NCBI RefSeq assembly: GCF_000964425.1
Contig: NZ_BANF01000002.1
Coordinates: forward strand, 1-64,000
DNA: 64,000 nucleotides
Reading direction: 5' to 3'
Source: Komagataeibacter intermedius TF2
GTDB lineage: Bacteria; Pseudomonadota; Alphaproteobacteria; Acetobacterales; Acetobacteraceae
The notes under the pieces were generated by a model. It did not search any database, had not been told where the DNA came from, and was given only the letters and a program-made list of their open reading frames with translations. Of this stretch, positions 1 through 8,602 are shown one piece after another. The first letter of the stretch is position 1. Each line of letters opens with the position of its first letter. Made by a program: the position numbers and the translations under genes.

Positions 1-1
1 G

Positions 2-73
2 CTTCCCCTGGAGGGCGCGCTGGTGCCTGAAGGGGGGGGAGGGGAGGAGGTCATGAAGCGGGTATCTGCCTGA
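2..73 (+). CDS. Possible 3' end of an upstream gene (partial)
   Basis: One frame is open from the window edge to a TGA at 71-73 and would encode the last 23 residues of a protein ending in MKRVSA. The stretch is GC-rich like the coding regions and the DNA becomes strongly AT-rich soon after, which fits a gene end. The fragment is too short to assign a family, and another frame is also open over part of it. Confidence 0.25.
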   Translation, partial: LPLEGALVPEGGGGEEVMKRVSA

Positions 74-607
74 CTGGAGTGAGGTCTGGCGTCACGATAG
101 GAATCTCCATCATTCCGGAATAGTGACGGGTGTCATTACCCAGACATGACAAATGTCATATGCATGGCCGCCACAGCATAATTAATGTAAAAAATATTCT
201 GAATATCAGGAAAATACCGTCATAAAGAAAATTTTTATGCTTTATTTTATATAAATTAACATACGAAATGAAAAATAAGTTTCATAAATACATTTTATGA
301 CGGATTTATTTCGATATATATTTGTTTTATTAGATGAATTACAGATTCATATTACGAAAAACGGTATCCGGACATGGCCCTGCGTCCAGATCTGTCCGGG
401 GAGGAAATGACTGAATTGCATATTTATTATTCAGTGAAGTGACTATTTTTTGTGCAATTTATAGTTTCGGTTTTACGGTTTCCGGAGGGTTCAATTTTCC
501 ATTTGCATAAAAAGCAACATCGTGTTGTCTGCATTCCCGATTGGAAACCGCTTACATGCATGGCATATCATTGAACCATCACAACATTCTGGAAAACCGG
601 ATACCCG
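74..607. other. AT-rich spacer without a gene
   Basis: About 530 bases with long A/T runs, especially 180-360, and no convincing reading frame. It precedes the exported nucleoside hydrolase and should contain that gene's promoter. I cannot pick a -35/-10 pair because many hexamers fit in such AT-rich sequence. Confidence 0.5.
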
Positions 608-1729
608 ATGTCTCTGTTTTCGTCACGTGGCTCCCGATATCGTTTCTGCGGCATGCTTATGGCACTGGCCTGTAGCGTGCCCGTCTGTTCCGGGCTTGCG
701 GCCGAAAACCGCAAGGTCATCATTGATGATGACGACAGCCTGTCGTTAGCGGAGGCAACCCTGCTGAAGGCGCCGGGGGTGGATGTTCTGGGGATTACCG
801 TCGCAAGCGGCAACCGCTGGCGCGATGATGAAATCAACCGCATGCTGCGCGGGCTGGAAATCCTGCACCGGACTGACGTGCCGGTGGTGCCGGGGGCGAT
901 TTATCCGCTGATTAATTCGGAAAAGCTGACGGAAAAGTGGGAAGGCCTGTACGGCCGCCTGATCTGGAAAGGGGCGTGGATGAAGCAGTGGGTGGAACCC
1001 ACGAACCAGCCCGACCCGAATTACCATGCGCCCGATTTCGTGCCGACACCGGCGGACGGCAATGCAACGACAAAGCCGGCAAAGGAAATCGCGGCCAACT
1101 TCCTGATCCGCATGGTTCATGCCTATCCGGGGCAGGTCACGATCCTGGCGGCGGGCGCCATGACCAATCTGGCGCTGGCTGAACGGCTGGATCCGGAATT
1201 CGCGTCACTGGCCAAGGAGCTGGTGTACATGGGGGGCAGCCTGAACCCGCACCAGCAGCTTTCTACCGTGGCCGCCGGGCAGTACGCGCGTGAATTTGTC
1301 AACTCCCCACGACGCGAATTCAACCTGCGCTTCGATCCGGAAGCCGCCAGCATTGTCATGCATGCCCCGTGGCACAAGATCACCATGGTGCCATCTGATC
1401 CCGCCACGGCAACGGAACTCAGCGCAGATTTCCTGCATCGCATCGCATCACGCAATGCCGATATCAGCAAACTTGTCGCACACTGGCAGCCCGGTTCCCC
1501 CATGTGGGACGAAATCGCGGCGACCGTCTGGCTCAACCCGCAGATCGTGACGAAGTCCACCCAGTTGTATGTGGATATCAACACGCAGTTTGGCGCAGGA
1601 TATGGGGATACGCTGTCCTGGTCGCCCGGCTATCAGCCGGATCTGGATGAGCAGAAGGAAACTGTTGTGGAAACCATAAACCCGACGACACTGCTGGCGA
1701 CGATGGAACAGGTTCTTGCCCGTCCATAA
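608..1729 (+). CDS. Exported nucleoside hydrolase-like protein with an atypical metal motif
   Basis: A 373-residue member of the inosine/uridine-preferring nucleoside hydrolase superfamily, which cleaves the N-glycosidic bond of ribonucleosides. The N-terminus is a signal peptide (basic start, hydrophobic segment about residues 15-31), so it probably acts in the periplasm. Recognisable family parts are GITVASGN, the EFNLRFDPEAA segment and a late MWDEIAATVWLNP segment. The N-terminal calcium motif, normally DxDxGxDD, reads IIDDDDSLSLAEA, so the paired Asp residues at its end are missing. This looks like a divergent subgroup rather than damage, because the rest is full length. It lies upstream of a TonB receptor, an adenosine deaminase and a second, canonical nucleoside hydrolase. 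Substrate not known. Confidence 0.8.
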   Translation: MSLFSSRGSRYRFCGMLMALACSVPVCSGLAAENRKVIIDDDDSLSLAEATLLKAPGVDVLGITVASGNRWRDDEINRMLRGLEILHRTDVPVVPGAIYPLINSEKLTEKWEGLYGRLIWKGAWMKQWVEPTNQPDPNYHAPDFVPTPADGNATTKPAKEIAANFLIRMVHAYPGQVTILAAGAMTNLALAERLDPEFASLAKELVYMGGSLNPHQQLSTVAAGQYAREFVNSPRREFNLRFDPEAASIVMHAPWHKITMVPSDPATATELSADFLHRIASRNADISKLVAHWQPGSPMWDEIAATVWLNPQIVTKSTQLYVDINTQFGAGYGDTLSWSPGYQPDLDEQKETVVETINPTTLLATMEQVLARP

Positions 1730-1741
1730 ACCATAGCCGCG

Positions 1742-1790
1742 ACGGGAAGCGTGTCAAAAAGATCACAACACACCTCCCGTTTCCTGCTTT
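1742..1790 (+). terminator. Possible terminator after the first nucleoside hydrolase
   Basis: Bases 1742-1754 and 1768-1780 form an imperfect 13-bp stem with two mismatches, followed by a short T-rich stretch. It begins 12 bases after the stop codon. The mismatches and weak T-tract keep the call tentative. Confidence 0.4.
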
Positions 1791-2226
1791 TCATCATTTG
1801 ATACAAATTCCATCCATAACCAGAATATATATACAAAATATATTGTTGTGGATGTGTAATTACAGAAACGATCCATCTGTTTTCGTAATGAATAGAATAT
1901 AGACCGACTGTTTGTTATTCCTTTGCATAGCGAAATCTTTGTGGCTTGCGTTACAAATTTACAACAATAAAGATTTTGATAAAAATTTCCTGCCTTATTC
2001 TAATTTTTCTCTTTATTTTAATAAAACCTGCATTTAATGATCGTAAAAGATGGAAAAGTTCATTTTTTACTTTCCATTTGTGTTTGAACTTGATGGTCTG
2101 GACATCAAGGACGGTTTGCACGAAAATGCAACACATGGTTCACGCGAACGGGCAGGGGGCGTGAATATCCGAATGCTTATCAAGCCAGGGTATCTGGTCG
2201 GTTTTCCGGGGGGAGAAGTTACTTAC
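1791..2226. other. AT-rich spacer upstream of the first TonB receptor
   Basis: Strongly AT-rich DNA with a small A/T inverted repeat (arms 1824-1830 and 1838-1844). The receptor frame can be extended upstream to 2050, but that extension is AT-rich, encodes no plausible signal peptide and would put the real signal sequence about 60 residues in, so I treat it as leader. A good ribosome site (GGGGGGAGAAG, about 2206-2216) sits just before the chosen ATG at 2227. Confidence 0.5.
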
Positions 2227-4626
2227 ATGCGACGTTATATTCATCGGAACAAGGCGCTGTTTACCATGTCGTGCCTGGTCACGACGTTCCTGACGACTGT
2301 CGGGCCCGTTTCCAAATCCATGGCAGCCACGGACAGCACCACGCAGCCCGTGAAGGGACATGTGGCCACCCGTCATGCCGCCAGCCATACGACGGGCAAG
2401 GCCGCTGCGTCCACGCCGGCAAAGCCCCAGGCCGTTGCCGCCCGTGCGACGCCGGAAGTGATCCATGTTGGCACCAGCCGCAGCGCGCGTGACGGCGGCG
2501 GCGGCATGATGCGCCTGGAAACCGCGCCGCATACCGTGCAGAGCATCGGCAAGCAGTTCATTGACATGAAAAGCCCCACCAGCACGGCGCTTGACCTGAT
2601 CAAGACGCTGCCCAGCGTCAGCGTTTCCACGCCCGACACGTCAGGCATGCAGGGCGGCAGCATCATCAGCCGAAGCCTGACCGACGCCGATATGGGCCTG
2701 CTGGTTGATGGCGCGCCCGCCGCCAGCGCCAGCTACATGGCTGAAGACGTGGATTCCGAAGATCTGGAAGCCGTGAACGTCACGCCCGGCAGTTCAGCAA
2801 TCGACATTCCCACCACATCCGCCGCCGCGGGCGTGATGGATGAGCGGACCCATACGCCGGGCCACAAATTCGGCGGCCTGATGGATTTCTCATACGGCAC
2901 GAACAACATGTCGCGTGAATTCATCCGTCTGGAATCCGGTGACATTGGCAAGACCGGCATCCGTTCGTATTTCTCGTTCTCCAACACGCATGCACGTTCG
3001 TGGATGGGTGCCGGCATCAACAGCCGCAAGCACATCGACTTCGGGCTGCAGAAAGACTGGCAGAACGGTTCTTTCGCGAAGTTCTTCATCTCCTGGAACT
3101 ATGAAGATTTCACGATCGACAATTATTCCAATGCTGCCGAATTCTATCAGTACAAGCACACGGGGCAGGGCTTTGGTCGTAGCGCTGATCCATCCAGCAA
3201 CAACTACTGGGGCAATAATATTGACCACTGGAACCAGATCTTCCTGACGGCTCCGGTCCATATTGTCCTGCCTGCCAAGTTCAAGTTCGATATTACCCCG
3301 TACTTCAACTTCGGTCAGGGCTGGGATGGCGAACCCGGCGGGACGGCCACGGATGGTAAGTACACATACGCCAACGGAACAGCCGTTCCCGGCGGCACGA
3401 ACCTGACCAGCTACTTTCTCGAAGATTACGCCATGCAGGTTGGTGTCACGACCAAGCTTGGCTATGACATTGACAGCCATAACCATGCCTATGTCGGCTA
3501 CTGGTACCAAAATCAGGACTACCTGACGCACTTCCCCGTCAGCGCGCAGATGGCCAACGGCTTCAACCCAAGCCCGAACAATGCTGCCTATCAGCTGTAC
3601 GCCAATGGTTCACGCTCATTCTCCGGTAATGACGCCGGGTTTGAAGTCCACTCCATCTTCATTGGCGATAGTGCCAAATACCTGCATGACAGGCTGACGA
3701 TTGATGCCGGCTTCAAGTATGTCATGACCAATTACTGGTACAAGTCATATGGCTCCACCGGGGCGCTGAGCGGCCAGTATGGTGAAAACAGCACGACACC
3801 GCTGCCGCACCTGTCCATTGGCTATACCTTTAACGATCACCACCAGATCTATGTGAATGCCGAGGGCGACTTCCGCCAGCCTTCACCCAGCGCCATCGCC
3901 AATAGCGGGGCTGCAGGCGGTCTGCCCAAGAACCAGTATTCCATCAAGGAAGAACTGGGCTACCGTTACCATGACAAGTACATCATTGTTGACCTGTCCC
4001 TGTTCAACTACAACATCACCAACCGTCTGCTCAGCACCTATATCGGTGGCGGCCAGTCGGGCGTGGTGAACGCAGGTAACCAGACGGCGCGCGGCTTTGA
4101 TGCCATGATCTCGACCCGTCCGTTCCATGGTTTCAGTCCCTATGCTTCGGTTGAGTACCTCAACGCGCGCATGGACTCCAACATTGCGGCCCTGGCAGCA
4201 GATGGCACGACCAAAAGCTACTTCGCCACGGCGGGGCACCAGGCACCGCAGGCGCCGCATGTCATGGCCAATTTCGGCCTGACCTACCAGAAATATGGCT
4301 TCTTCGGTAACGCGACGCTGCACTATACCGGCCCGCAATCCGTAACCCTTGCGGGCGATGAGCGGATCCCCGGCTATGTCACGGATACGCTGTCGCTTGG
4401 CTATCACTTCAAGCCGTTCATGTATGCAAAGTCGCCTACCTTCCGCCTCAACTTCACCAACCTGACGGGGGCCATCGTGCGTACCGGTGTCAGGGGTATC
4501 GGGACCAGCAACGGCCAGGTCCGCCTGATGAACGGCATGTTGTCCTCTACCTCCGCCGCCGGTGGGGCAAGCTTCTATGTCGAACCCCGCTTCAGCATGA
4601 CGGGAACAGTTTCCACGTCGTTCTGA
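2227..4626 (+). CDS. TonB-dependent outer-membrane receptor, purine-nucleoside locus
   Basis: A 799-residue TonB-dependent receptor: signal peptide ending near SKSMA, an Ala/Thr/Lys-rich linker, a plug domain (about residues 95-230) and a long beta-barrel with many aromatic, alternating strands ending in a terminal Phe (VSTSF). Such proteins import scarce substrates across the outer membrane using TonB energy. The start at 2227 has a strong ribosome site and a proper signal peptide. It sits between an exported nucleoside hydrolase and a secreted adenosine deaminase, so a nucleoside, nucleobase or nucleotide-derived ligand is a reasonable inference, but nothing in the barrel proves it. A siderophore ligand cannot be excluded. 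A clear hairpin terminator follows. Confidence 0.88.
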   Translation: MRRYIHRNKALFTMSCLVTTFLTTVGPVSKSMAATDSTTQPVKGHVATRHAASHTTGKAAASTPAKPQAVAARATPEVIHVGTSRSARDGGGGMMRLETAPHTVQSIGKQFIDMKSPTSTALDLIKTLPSVSVSTPDTSGMQGGSIISRSLTDADMGLLVDGAPAASASYMAEDVDSEDLEAVNVTPGSSAIDIPTTSAAAGVMDERTHTPGHKFGGLMDFSYGTNNMSREFIRLESGDIGKTGIRSYFSFSNTHARSWMGAGINSRKHIDFGLQKDWQNGSFAKFFISWNYEDFTIDNYSNAAEFYQYKHTGQGFGRSADPSSNNYWGNNIDHWNQIFLTAPVHIVLPAKFKFDITPYFNFGQGWDGEPGGTATDGKYTYANGTAVPGGTNLTSYFLEDYAMQVGVTTKLGYDIDSHNHAYVGYWYQNQDYLTHFPVSAQMANGFNPSPNNAAYQLYANGSRSFSGNDAGFEVHSIFIGDSAKYLHDRLTIDAGFKYVMTNYWYKSYGSTGALSGQYGENSTTPLPHLSIGYTFNDHHQIYVNAEGDFRQPSPSAIANSGAAGGLPKNQYSIKEELGYRYHDKYIIVDLSLFNYNITNRLLSTYIGGGQSGVVNAGNQTARGFDAMISTRPFHGFSPYASVEYLNARMDSNIAALAADGTTKSYFATAGHQAPQAPHVMANFGLTYQKYGFFGNATLHYTGPQSVTLAGDERIPGYVTDTLSLGYHFKPFMYAKSPTFRLNFTNLTGAIVRTGVRGIGTSNGQVRLMNGMLSSTSAAGGASFYVEPRFSMTGTVSTSF

Positions 4627-4653
4627 TCAACAGAATATAGCGTTTAATATGAA

Positions 4654-4687
4654 TACGACCCTCTGTTCAGGAGGGTCGTATTTTTTT
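4654..4687 (+). terminator. Rho-independent terminator after the receptor
   Basis: A perfect 10-bp stem (4654-4663 with 4671-4680), 7-base loop and seven T residues immediately after. It is 28 bases downstream of the receptor stop, so the adenosine deaminase probably has its own promoter or depends on readthrough. Confidence 0.9.
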
Positions 4688-4746
4688 GTGAAATACAATC
4701 TGGCTTCTACTGTGCCAATATTCCTGATGGCTGGAGATTGAAAAAC

Positions 4747-6309
4747 ATGGCAAGATTATCAGTAGTATCCTCTTTTCTGGTGGCATCCTCGCTATTTGTC
4801 GCATGTCATCCGGCTGCTGCGTCTTCTTCCGAAGACAGGACAGCGCGTATTTTCACACAGGTACAGCACAATCATTCCATGCTTGAAGTATTCATGCATG
4901 ACTTCCCGAAGGGGGCCGACCTGCATAATCATCTGGTCGGTGCGATCTATGCCGAAAATACCATGCGCTGGGCGGCACAGGACGGTCTGTGCGTAGATAT
5001 GGATCATAAGGCCATAAAGCCCGCCCACTGCGCGCAGGACAGGGGCCAGATGCGCAATGCCGCCACGGTGGAAGCAGACAGTTCTACGGAAAACAGCATG
5101 GTTGACTCCCTGTCCATGCGGAATTTCCATCCGTCCCAGAACGTCACATCGGGCCATGACCAGTTCTTCAGCACCTTTTCCCGGTTCATCGCGGGCATGG
5201 GGGTAACGCATGAGGGCGCGATGCTGGCTGAAGCGGTCACACGGGCAGCGGACGACCATACGACCTATCTGGAACTCATGATTTCACCCGACATTGAGGC
5301 GCTGATCCGCCGTGGCCTGAAGCACCCGCTGCAGGGCGAGGATTTCGCGGCGGCGCAGGCGTCCTATTCGCCCGCGGAAACGCAGGACTTCATTACGCAG
5401 GCCCGGCAGGATACCGACCGCATGGAAGCCGACATGCGCACCCTGCTGCGCTGCGATACGCTGCAGGCGGCACCGGGCTGCCGGGTGCGGGTACGTTATT
5501 TGTACGCAACATTACGCACGTTTACCCCGGCCGCCGTCTTTTCACAGATTTCGGGTGCCTATGCACTGGTCAAGGCTGATCCGCGCTTTGTCGGGATCAA
5601 TATCGTCGCGCCGGAAGATGACCGGGTGGCCATGCGCGATTATGACCTGCATATGCGCATGTTCCATTACATGTCGGGACTTGATCCGCAGGTCAACCTG
5701 AGCCTCCATGCGGGCGAACTGGCTGAGGGGCTGGTGCCACCGGAAGGACTGTGGAACCACATAACGAACGCGGTGAACATTGCCGGCGCGCGCCGTATCG
5801 GTCATGGCGTGGACATGGCCTATGAACAGAATGCCAGTGCGACACTGGCCGAAATGGCGCGGCGGCATGTCATGGTTGAAATCAACCAGACCAGTAATGA
5901 CCAGATCCTTGGGGTGCGGGGGAATGCACATCCGTTCCAGCTTTATCGGGCAGCGGGCGTTCCCGTCGCATTTTCCACCGATGACGAAGGGGTGGAACGG
6001 ATCAACCTGACGCATGAATACGTGCGCGCGGCGGAGACATGGCCGCTGACCTATGGTGAATTCAAGGATCTTTCACGTACTGGTCTGGAATATTCCTTCC
6101 TGCCCGGCACCAGCCTGTGGGCGCAGACTGCGCCGTTCCGTCCGGTTCACGCCTGTGCCCATGCCGACATGAAGTCGAAGCAGGTCACGGCATCCTGCTC
6201 CACCTTCCTGCAGAACAGTGAAAAGGCGCAGGCACAGTGGGCGCTGGAGAAGAATTTTGTGGAATTTGAAGAAAACGTAAATAAAAATACCCTGTTCAGG
6301 AAGAAATGA
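4747..6309 (+). CDS. Secreted adenosine deaminase family protein
   Basis: A 520-residue metal-dependent deaminase of the adenosine deaminase/ADGF type, converting adenosine to inosine and ammonia. Zinc-site and catalytic motifs are all present: HNH in KGADLHNHLVG (H60, H62), SLHAGE (H321, E324), RIGHGVD (H353) and STDD (D412, D413). The N-terminus is a signal peptide; Cys20 in LFVAC could be a lipid attachment site, although the -3 residue is Phe rather than Leu. I chose ATG 4747 because GGAG at 4733-4736 is well spaced from it; a TTG at 4738 is too close to that site. It is longer than cytosolic deaminases, as expected for exported ADGF-like forms. Together with the exported nucleoside hydrolases it would turn adenosine into hypoxanthine plus ribose outside the cytoplasm. 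Confidence 0.9.
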   Translation: MARLSVVSSFLVASSLFVACHPAAASSSEDRTARIFTQVQHNHSMLEVFMHDFPKGADLHNHLVGAIYAENTMRWAAQDGLCVDMDHKAIKPAHCAQDRGQMRNAATVEADSSTENSMVDSLSMRNFHPSQNVTSGHDQFFSTFSRFIAGMGVTHEGAMLAEAVTRAADDHTTYLELMISPDIEALIRRGLKHPLQGEDFAAAQASYSPAETQDFITQARQDTDRMEADMRTLLRCDTLQAAPGCRVRVRYLYATLRTFTPAAVFSQISGAYALVKADPRFVGINIVAPEDDRVAMRDYDLHMRMFHYMSGLDPQVNLSLHAGELAEGLVPPEGLWNHITNAVNIAGARRIGHGVDMAYEQNASATLAEMARRHVMVEINQTSNDQILGVRGNAHPFQLYRAAGVPVAFSTDDEGVERINLTHEYVRAAETWPLTYGEFKDLSRTGLEYSFLPGTSLWAQTAPFRPVHACAHADMKSKQVTASCSTFLQNSEKAQAQWALEKNFVEFEENVNKNTLFRKK

Positions 6310-6482
6310 TCCATTCATAATTCCTGAGTGGATACTGATCCATTTCCACATGGCGCCCTGATCCGCATGGATACGTATCGGGACGGGGTGCCCCCCTTAT
6401 TTCTACATCAATACGGGCGGCAGGGCAGGGTGGTTGTCACCTGTTCCCCGCTCAAAAGATGACTGTCAGGCAGGATAACATC

Positions 6483-7544
6483 ATGACGGATCTGTTTTCG
6501 CGGCGTCATTTCCTGGCAGCGACAGGTGGAATGCTGGCGGCCGGTGCCATCCGGCCTGCGCCCCTTCTGGCGGCATCCGCTTCCGCCCCGCGCAAGGTCA
6601 TTGTGGATGCCGATATTGGCGTAGATGATACCATGGCCCTGCTGCTGGTGCATTTTGCCCCGGAAGTGGACATTGTTGGCATCACGACGGTCAACGGGAA
6701 TGGCACGCTGGACAATACAACGCGCAATGCCCTGCTCCTGTCGGAAAAGTTCGGGATACAGGCGCCTGTCGCAAAAGGTGCCGGGGTTTCACTCGACAAT
6801 CGCACCGATACGGCACCAGCCTTCATCCACGGCGATAACGCCATGGGCAATATCGTGCTGCCCAGCCACATCAACCGCACGGTGGACGCACGCCCTGCGT
6901 GGCAGATGATCGTGGATATGGTTCATGCCCACCCACATGAAATCACGATCCTTGGACTGGGCAGGCTGACCAACCTTGCGCTGGCCCTGCGGCATGATCC
7001 GACCATTGCTACCCTGACGAGGGAAGTGATCGTGATGGGCGGTGGCTTTGGCCTGCATGGTGATCTGGGAAATGTCACGCCTGCGGCGGAAGCCAATTTC
7101 AAGGGCGATCCCATGGCTGCGGACATGGTATGCGGCGCATCATGGCCCATGACGATCGTGGGCGTGGATGTCACGTTCCAGACCACCATGACGGACGCCT
7201 ACCTGCAGGATATCCGCGATCAGGGCGGTCCGGCCAGCAGGTTGATATGGGACGTTACGCGTTTTTACATGGCATTCCACAGGCAGCGGCTTGGGCTGGA
7301 TGCCATGTATGTCAATGATGCCTCGGCCAGTGCCTATCTGCTCAGGCCGGACCTGTTCAAAACCCGCAGGGGGGCGGTCCGCGTCGTATGCGGCGGGGTG
7401 GCGGATGGAGAGTCCATCCAGAAACCCGCAGGCAAACGCTTCCCACCCGGTGCATGGGATAACCGCCCGGAACAGGTCATCTGTACCGATGTAGATTCAG
7501 ATGGCGTGCGCAACCTGTTTGCCCGGGTCCTGCGCGGGCATTAG
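6483..7544 (+). CDS. Tat-exported nucleoside hydrolase
   Basis: A 353-residue nucleoside hydrolase with a twin-arginine signal (SRRHFLAATGG, residues 6-16), so it is exported folded, presumably with calcium bound. The metal motif is intact: VDADIGVDD with D42, D44, D48 and D49. A GITTVNGNG segment follows, as in the family. It hydrolyses a nucleoside to base and ribose; the adenosine deaminase just upstream suggests inosine as a physiological substrate. The start at 6483 has the ribosome site GGCAGGA (6469-6475) and puts the Tat motif close to the N-terminus; an upstream start at 6459 would add eight residues. It complements the divergent hydrolase at 608. Confidence 0.9.
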   Translation: MTDLFSRRHFLAATGGMLAAGAIRPAPLLAASASAPRKVIVDADIGVDDTMALLLVHFAPEVDIVGITTVNGNGTLDNTTRNALLLSEKFGIQAPVAKGAGVSLDNRTDTAPAFIHGDNAMGNIVLPSHINRTVDARPAWQMIVDMVHAHPHEITILGLGRLTNLALALRHDPTIATLTREVIVMGGGFGLHGDLGNVTPAAEANFKGDPMAADMVCGASWPMTIVGVDVTFQTTMTDAYLQDIRDQGGPASRLIWDVTRFYMAFHRQRLGLDAMYVNDASASAYLLRPDLFKTRRGAVRVVCGGVADGESIQKPAGKRFPPGAWDNRPEQVICTDVDSDGVRNLFARVLRGH

Positions 7545-7552
7545 GATGCTGT

Positions 7553-7580
7553 CTGAAAAAAGCTTCACCAAAAACTTTCA
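7553..7580. repeat. Half copy of a dispersed hairpin repeat
   Basis: Reads, on the minus strand, TGAAAGTTTTTGGTGAAGCT followed by a T-run. The same unit, without a second stem arm, recurs at 36874-36899, and the GTTTTTGG block also starts the full hairpin at 8321. I recognise this layout as a common intergenic repeat of Komagataeibacter-type genomes (from memory; not searched). Confidence 0.55.
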
Positions 7581-7703
7581 GTCGATTTGATTGCATAATC
7601 GTTACGATGTGCAATGCTGGCCATTCCGGCACCATCCGGTCAGTCATGGCCGGAAACCTGTCTGAACCCATAATTCCATGCATGGCGGGAGAATAGAACA
7701 CAC

Positions 7704-8210
7704 ATGACCGGCATTAATGGCGAACGTCTGTCCAAGACTGTCATGGTTGCGGCCTTTGGCTGCTTTGGCCTGATCGTTATGTTCAATAACGTTACCGATT
7801 ATGATTCCAACTACCAGTTCGTGCGTCATGTCCTCAGCATGGACACGACATTTCCCCATAATCAGCTTATGTGGCGCGCCATCACCATACCGGTCATCTG
7901 GCACCTTGGTTACGGCATGATCATTGCGTGCGAGGGGATAACAGGCATGCTGTTCATGCTGGCGGCCGCCAGCATGGCACGTGCGTTACGCAGCGATCCA
8001 GCCACCTTCCGTACCGCTACGCGCCTGGTACCGTGGGGGACGATGGTGGGCTTTCTGGTCTGGTTTTTCGGGTTTACCGTCGTGGGGGGTGAATGGTTTG
8101 CCATGTGGCAATCCCATTTATGGAATGGACAGCAACCCGCCTTCCAGTTCATCAGCATGATGATCCTTATGTGCATCTATGTGCGCAAGAAAGAAGACGT
8201 GCCGAACTGA
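7704..8210 (+). CDS. DUF2165 family small integral membrane protein
   Basis: A 168-residue protein with four hydrophobic segments (about residues 12-28, 65-90, 110-130 and 145-160), matching the DUF2165 family of predicted small inner-membrane proteins. Family features include the early N(N/V)xxDYxxNxxFVxHVLSMD stretch and the GGEWFAMWQS segment before the last helix. Function unknown. It follows the nucleoside hydrolase by 159 bases, with a repeat half-element between, so co-transcription is uncertain. No catalytic or binding motif is visible. Confidence 0.8.
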   Translation: MTGINGERLSKTVMVAAFGCFGLIVMFNNVTDYDSNYQFVRHVLSMDTTFPHNQLMWRAITIPVIWHLGYGMIIACEGITGMLFMLAAASMARALRSDPATFRTATRLVPWGTMVGFLVWFFGFTVVGGEWFAMWQSHLWNGQQPAFQFISMMILMCIYVRKKEDVPN

Positions 8211-8320
8211 CCGCCCTGATAACAGTCCATGATACTGGAAACATACCAATATCCCCAGACACGTAAGATCAAGGCAAATCCCTGAGAAACCATATGAAAA
8301 CAACCCGTTAAAAAATAGAA

Positions 8321-8353
8321 GTTTTTGGGTGTCGCCTTTCTTCAAAAGGCGAC
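8321..8353. repeat. Dispersed hairpin repeat, copy A
   Basis: GTTTTTGG block followed by a hairpin: stem 8331-8339 with 8345-8353 (GTCGCCTTT/AAAGGCGAC). A second full copy with the same stem is at 43818-43851. It lies in the spacer after the DUF2165 gene. It may also act as a weak terminator, but no T-run follows. Confidence 0.7.
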
Positions 8354-8506
8354 GTCTTCCAAAGCGTTCTGAATGATTGCCGGATATTTTTTGGACAGGC
8401 TTTTCAATCAGCCTTTAAAGCAGATCCCGACCTGATCCTGTCGCGCGGGGCATTGGGCACTGCAGCCCAGCAGGCCCCAGGCAAAGCGACACGACCATCG
8501 CCCTAC
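8354..8506. other. Spacer between convergent genes
   Basis: Between the hairpin repeat and the terminator of the leftward receptor I see no open frame of interest and no structured element. Confidence 0.5.
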
Positions 8507-8543
8507 AAAAAAGATCGGCAGGTCAATGAATGACCTGCCGATC
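8507..8543 (-). terminator. Rho-independent terminator of the second TonB receptor
   Basis: A perfect 13-bp stem (8513-8525 with 8531-8543) with a 5-base loop. On the minus strand the stem is followed by six T residues (A-run 8507-8512 on the plus strand). It is 60 bases past the receptor stop. Confidence 0.92.
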
Positions 8544-8602
8544 CTGTATATCCGGCCCGCTTGCGGACCGTCTGACTGGTCCGCACGGAACGAGACAGTC
8601 GA

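Noticed and set aside
2050-2226. Upstream extension of the first TonB receptor
   Set aside because: AT-rich, no signal peptide at that N-terminus and a much better ribosome site at 2206-2216.
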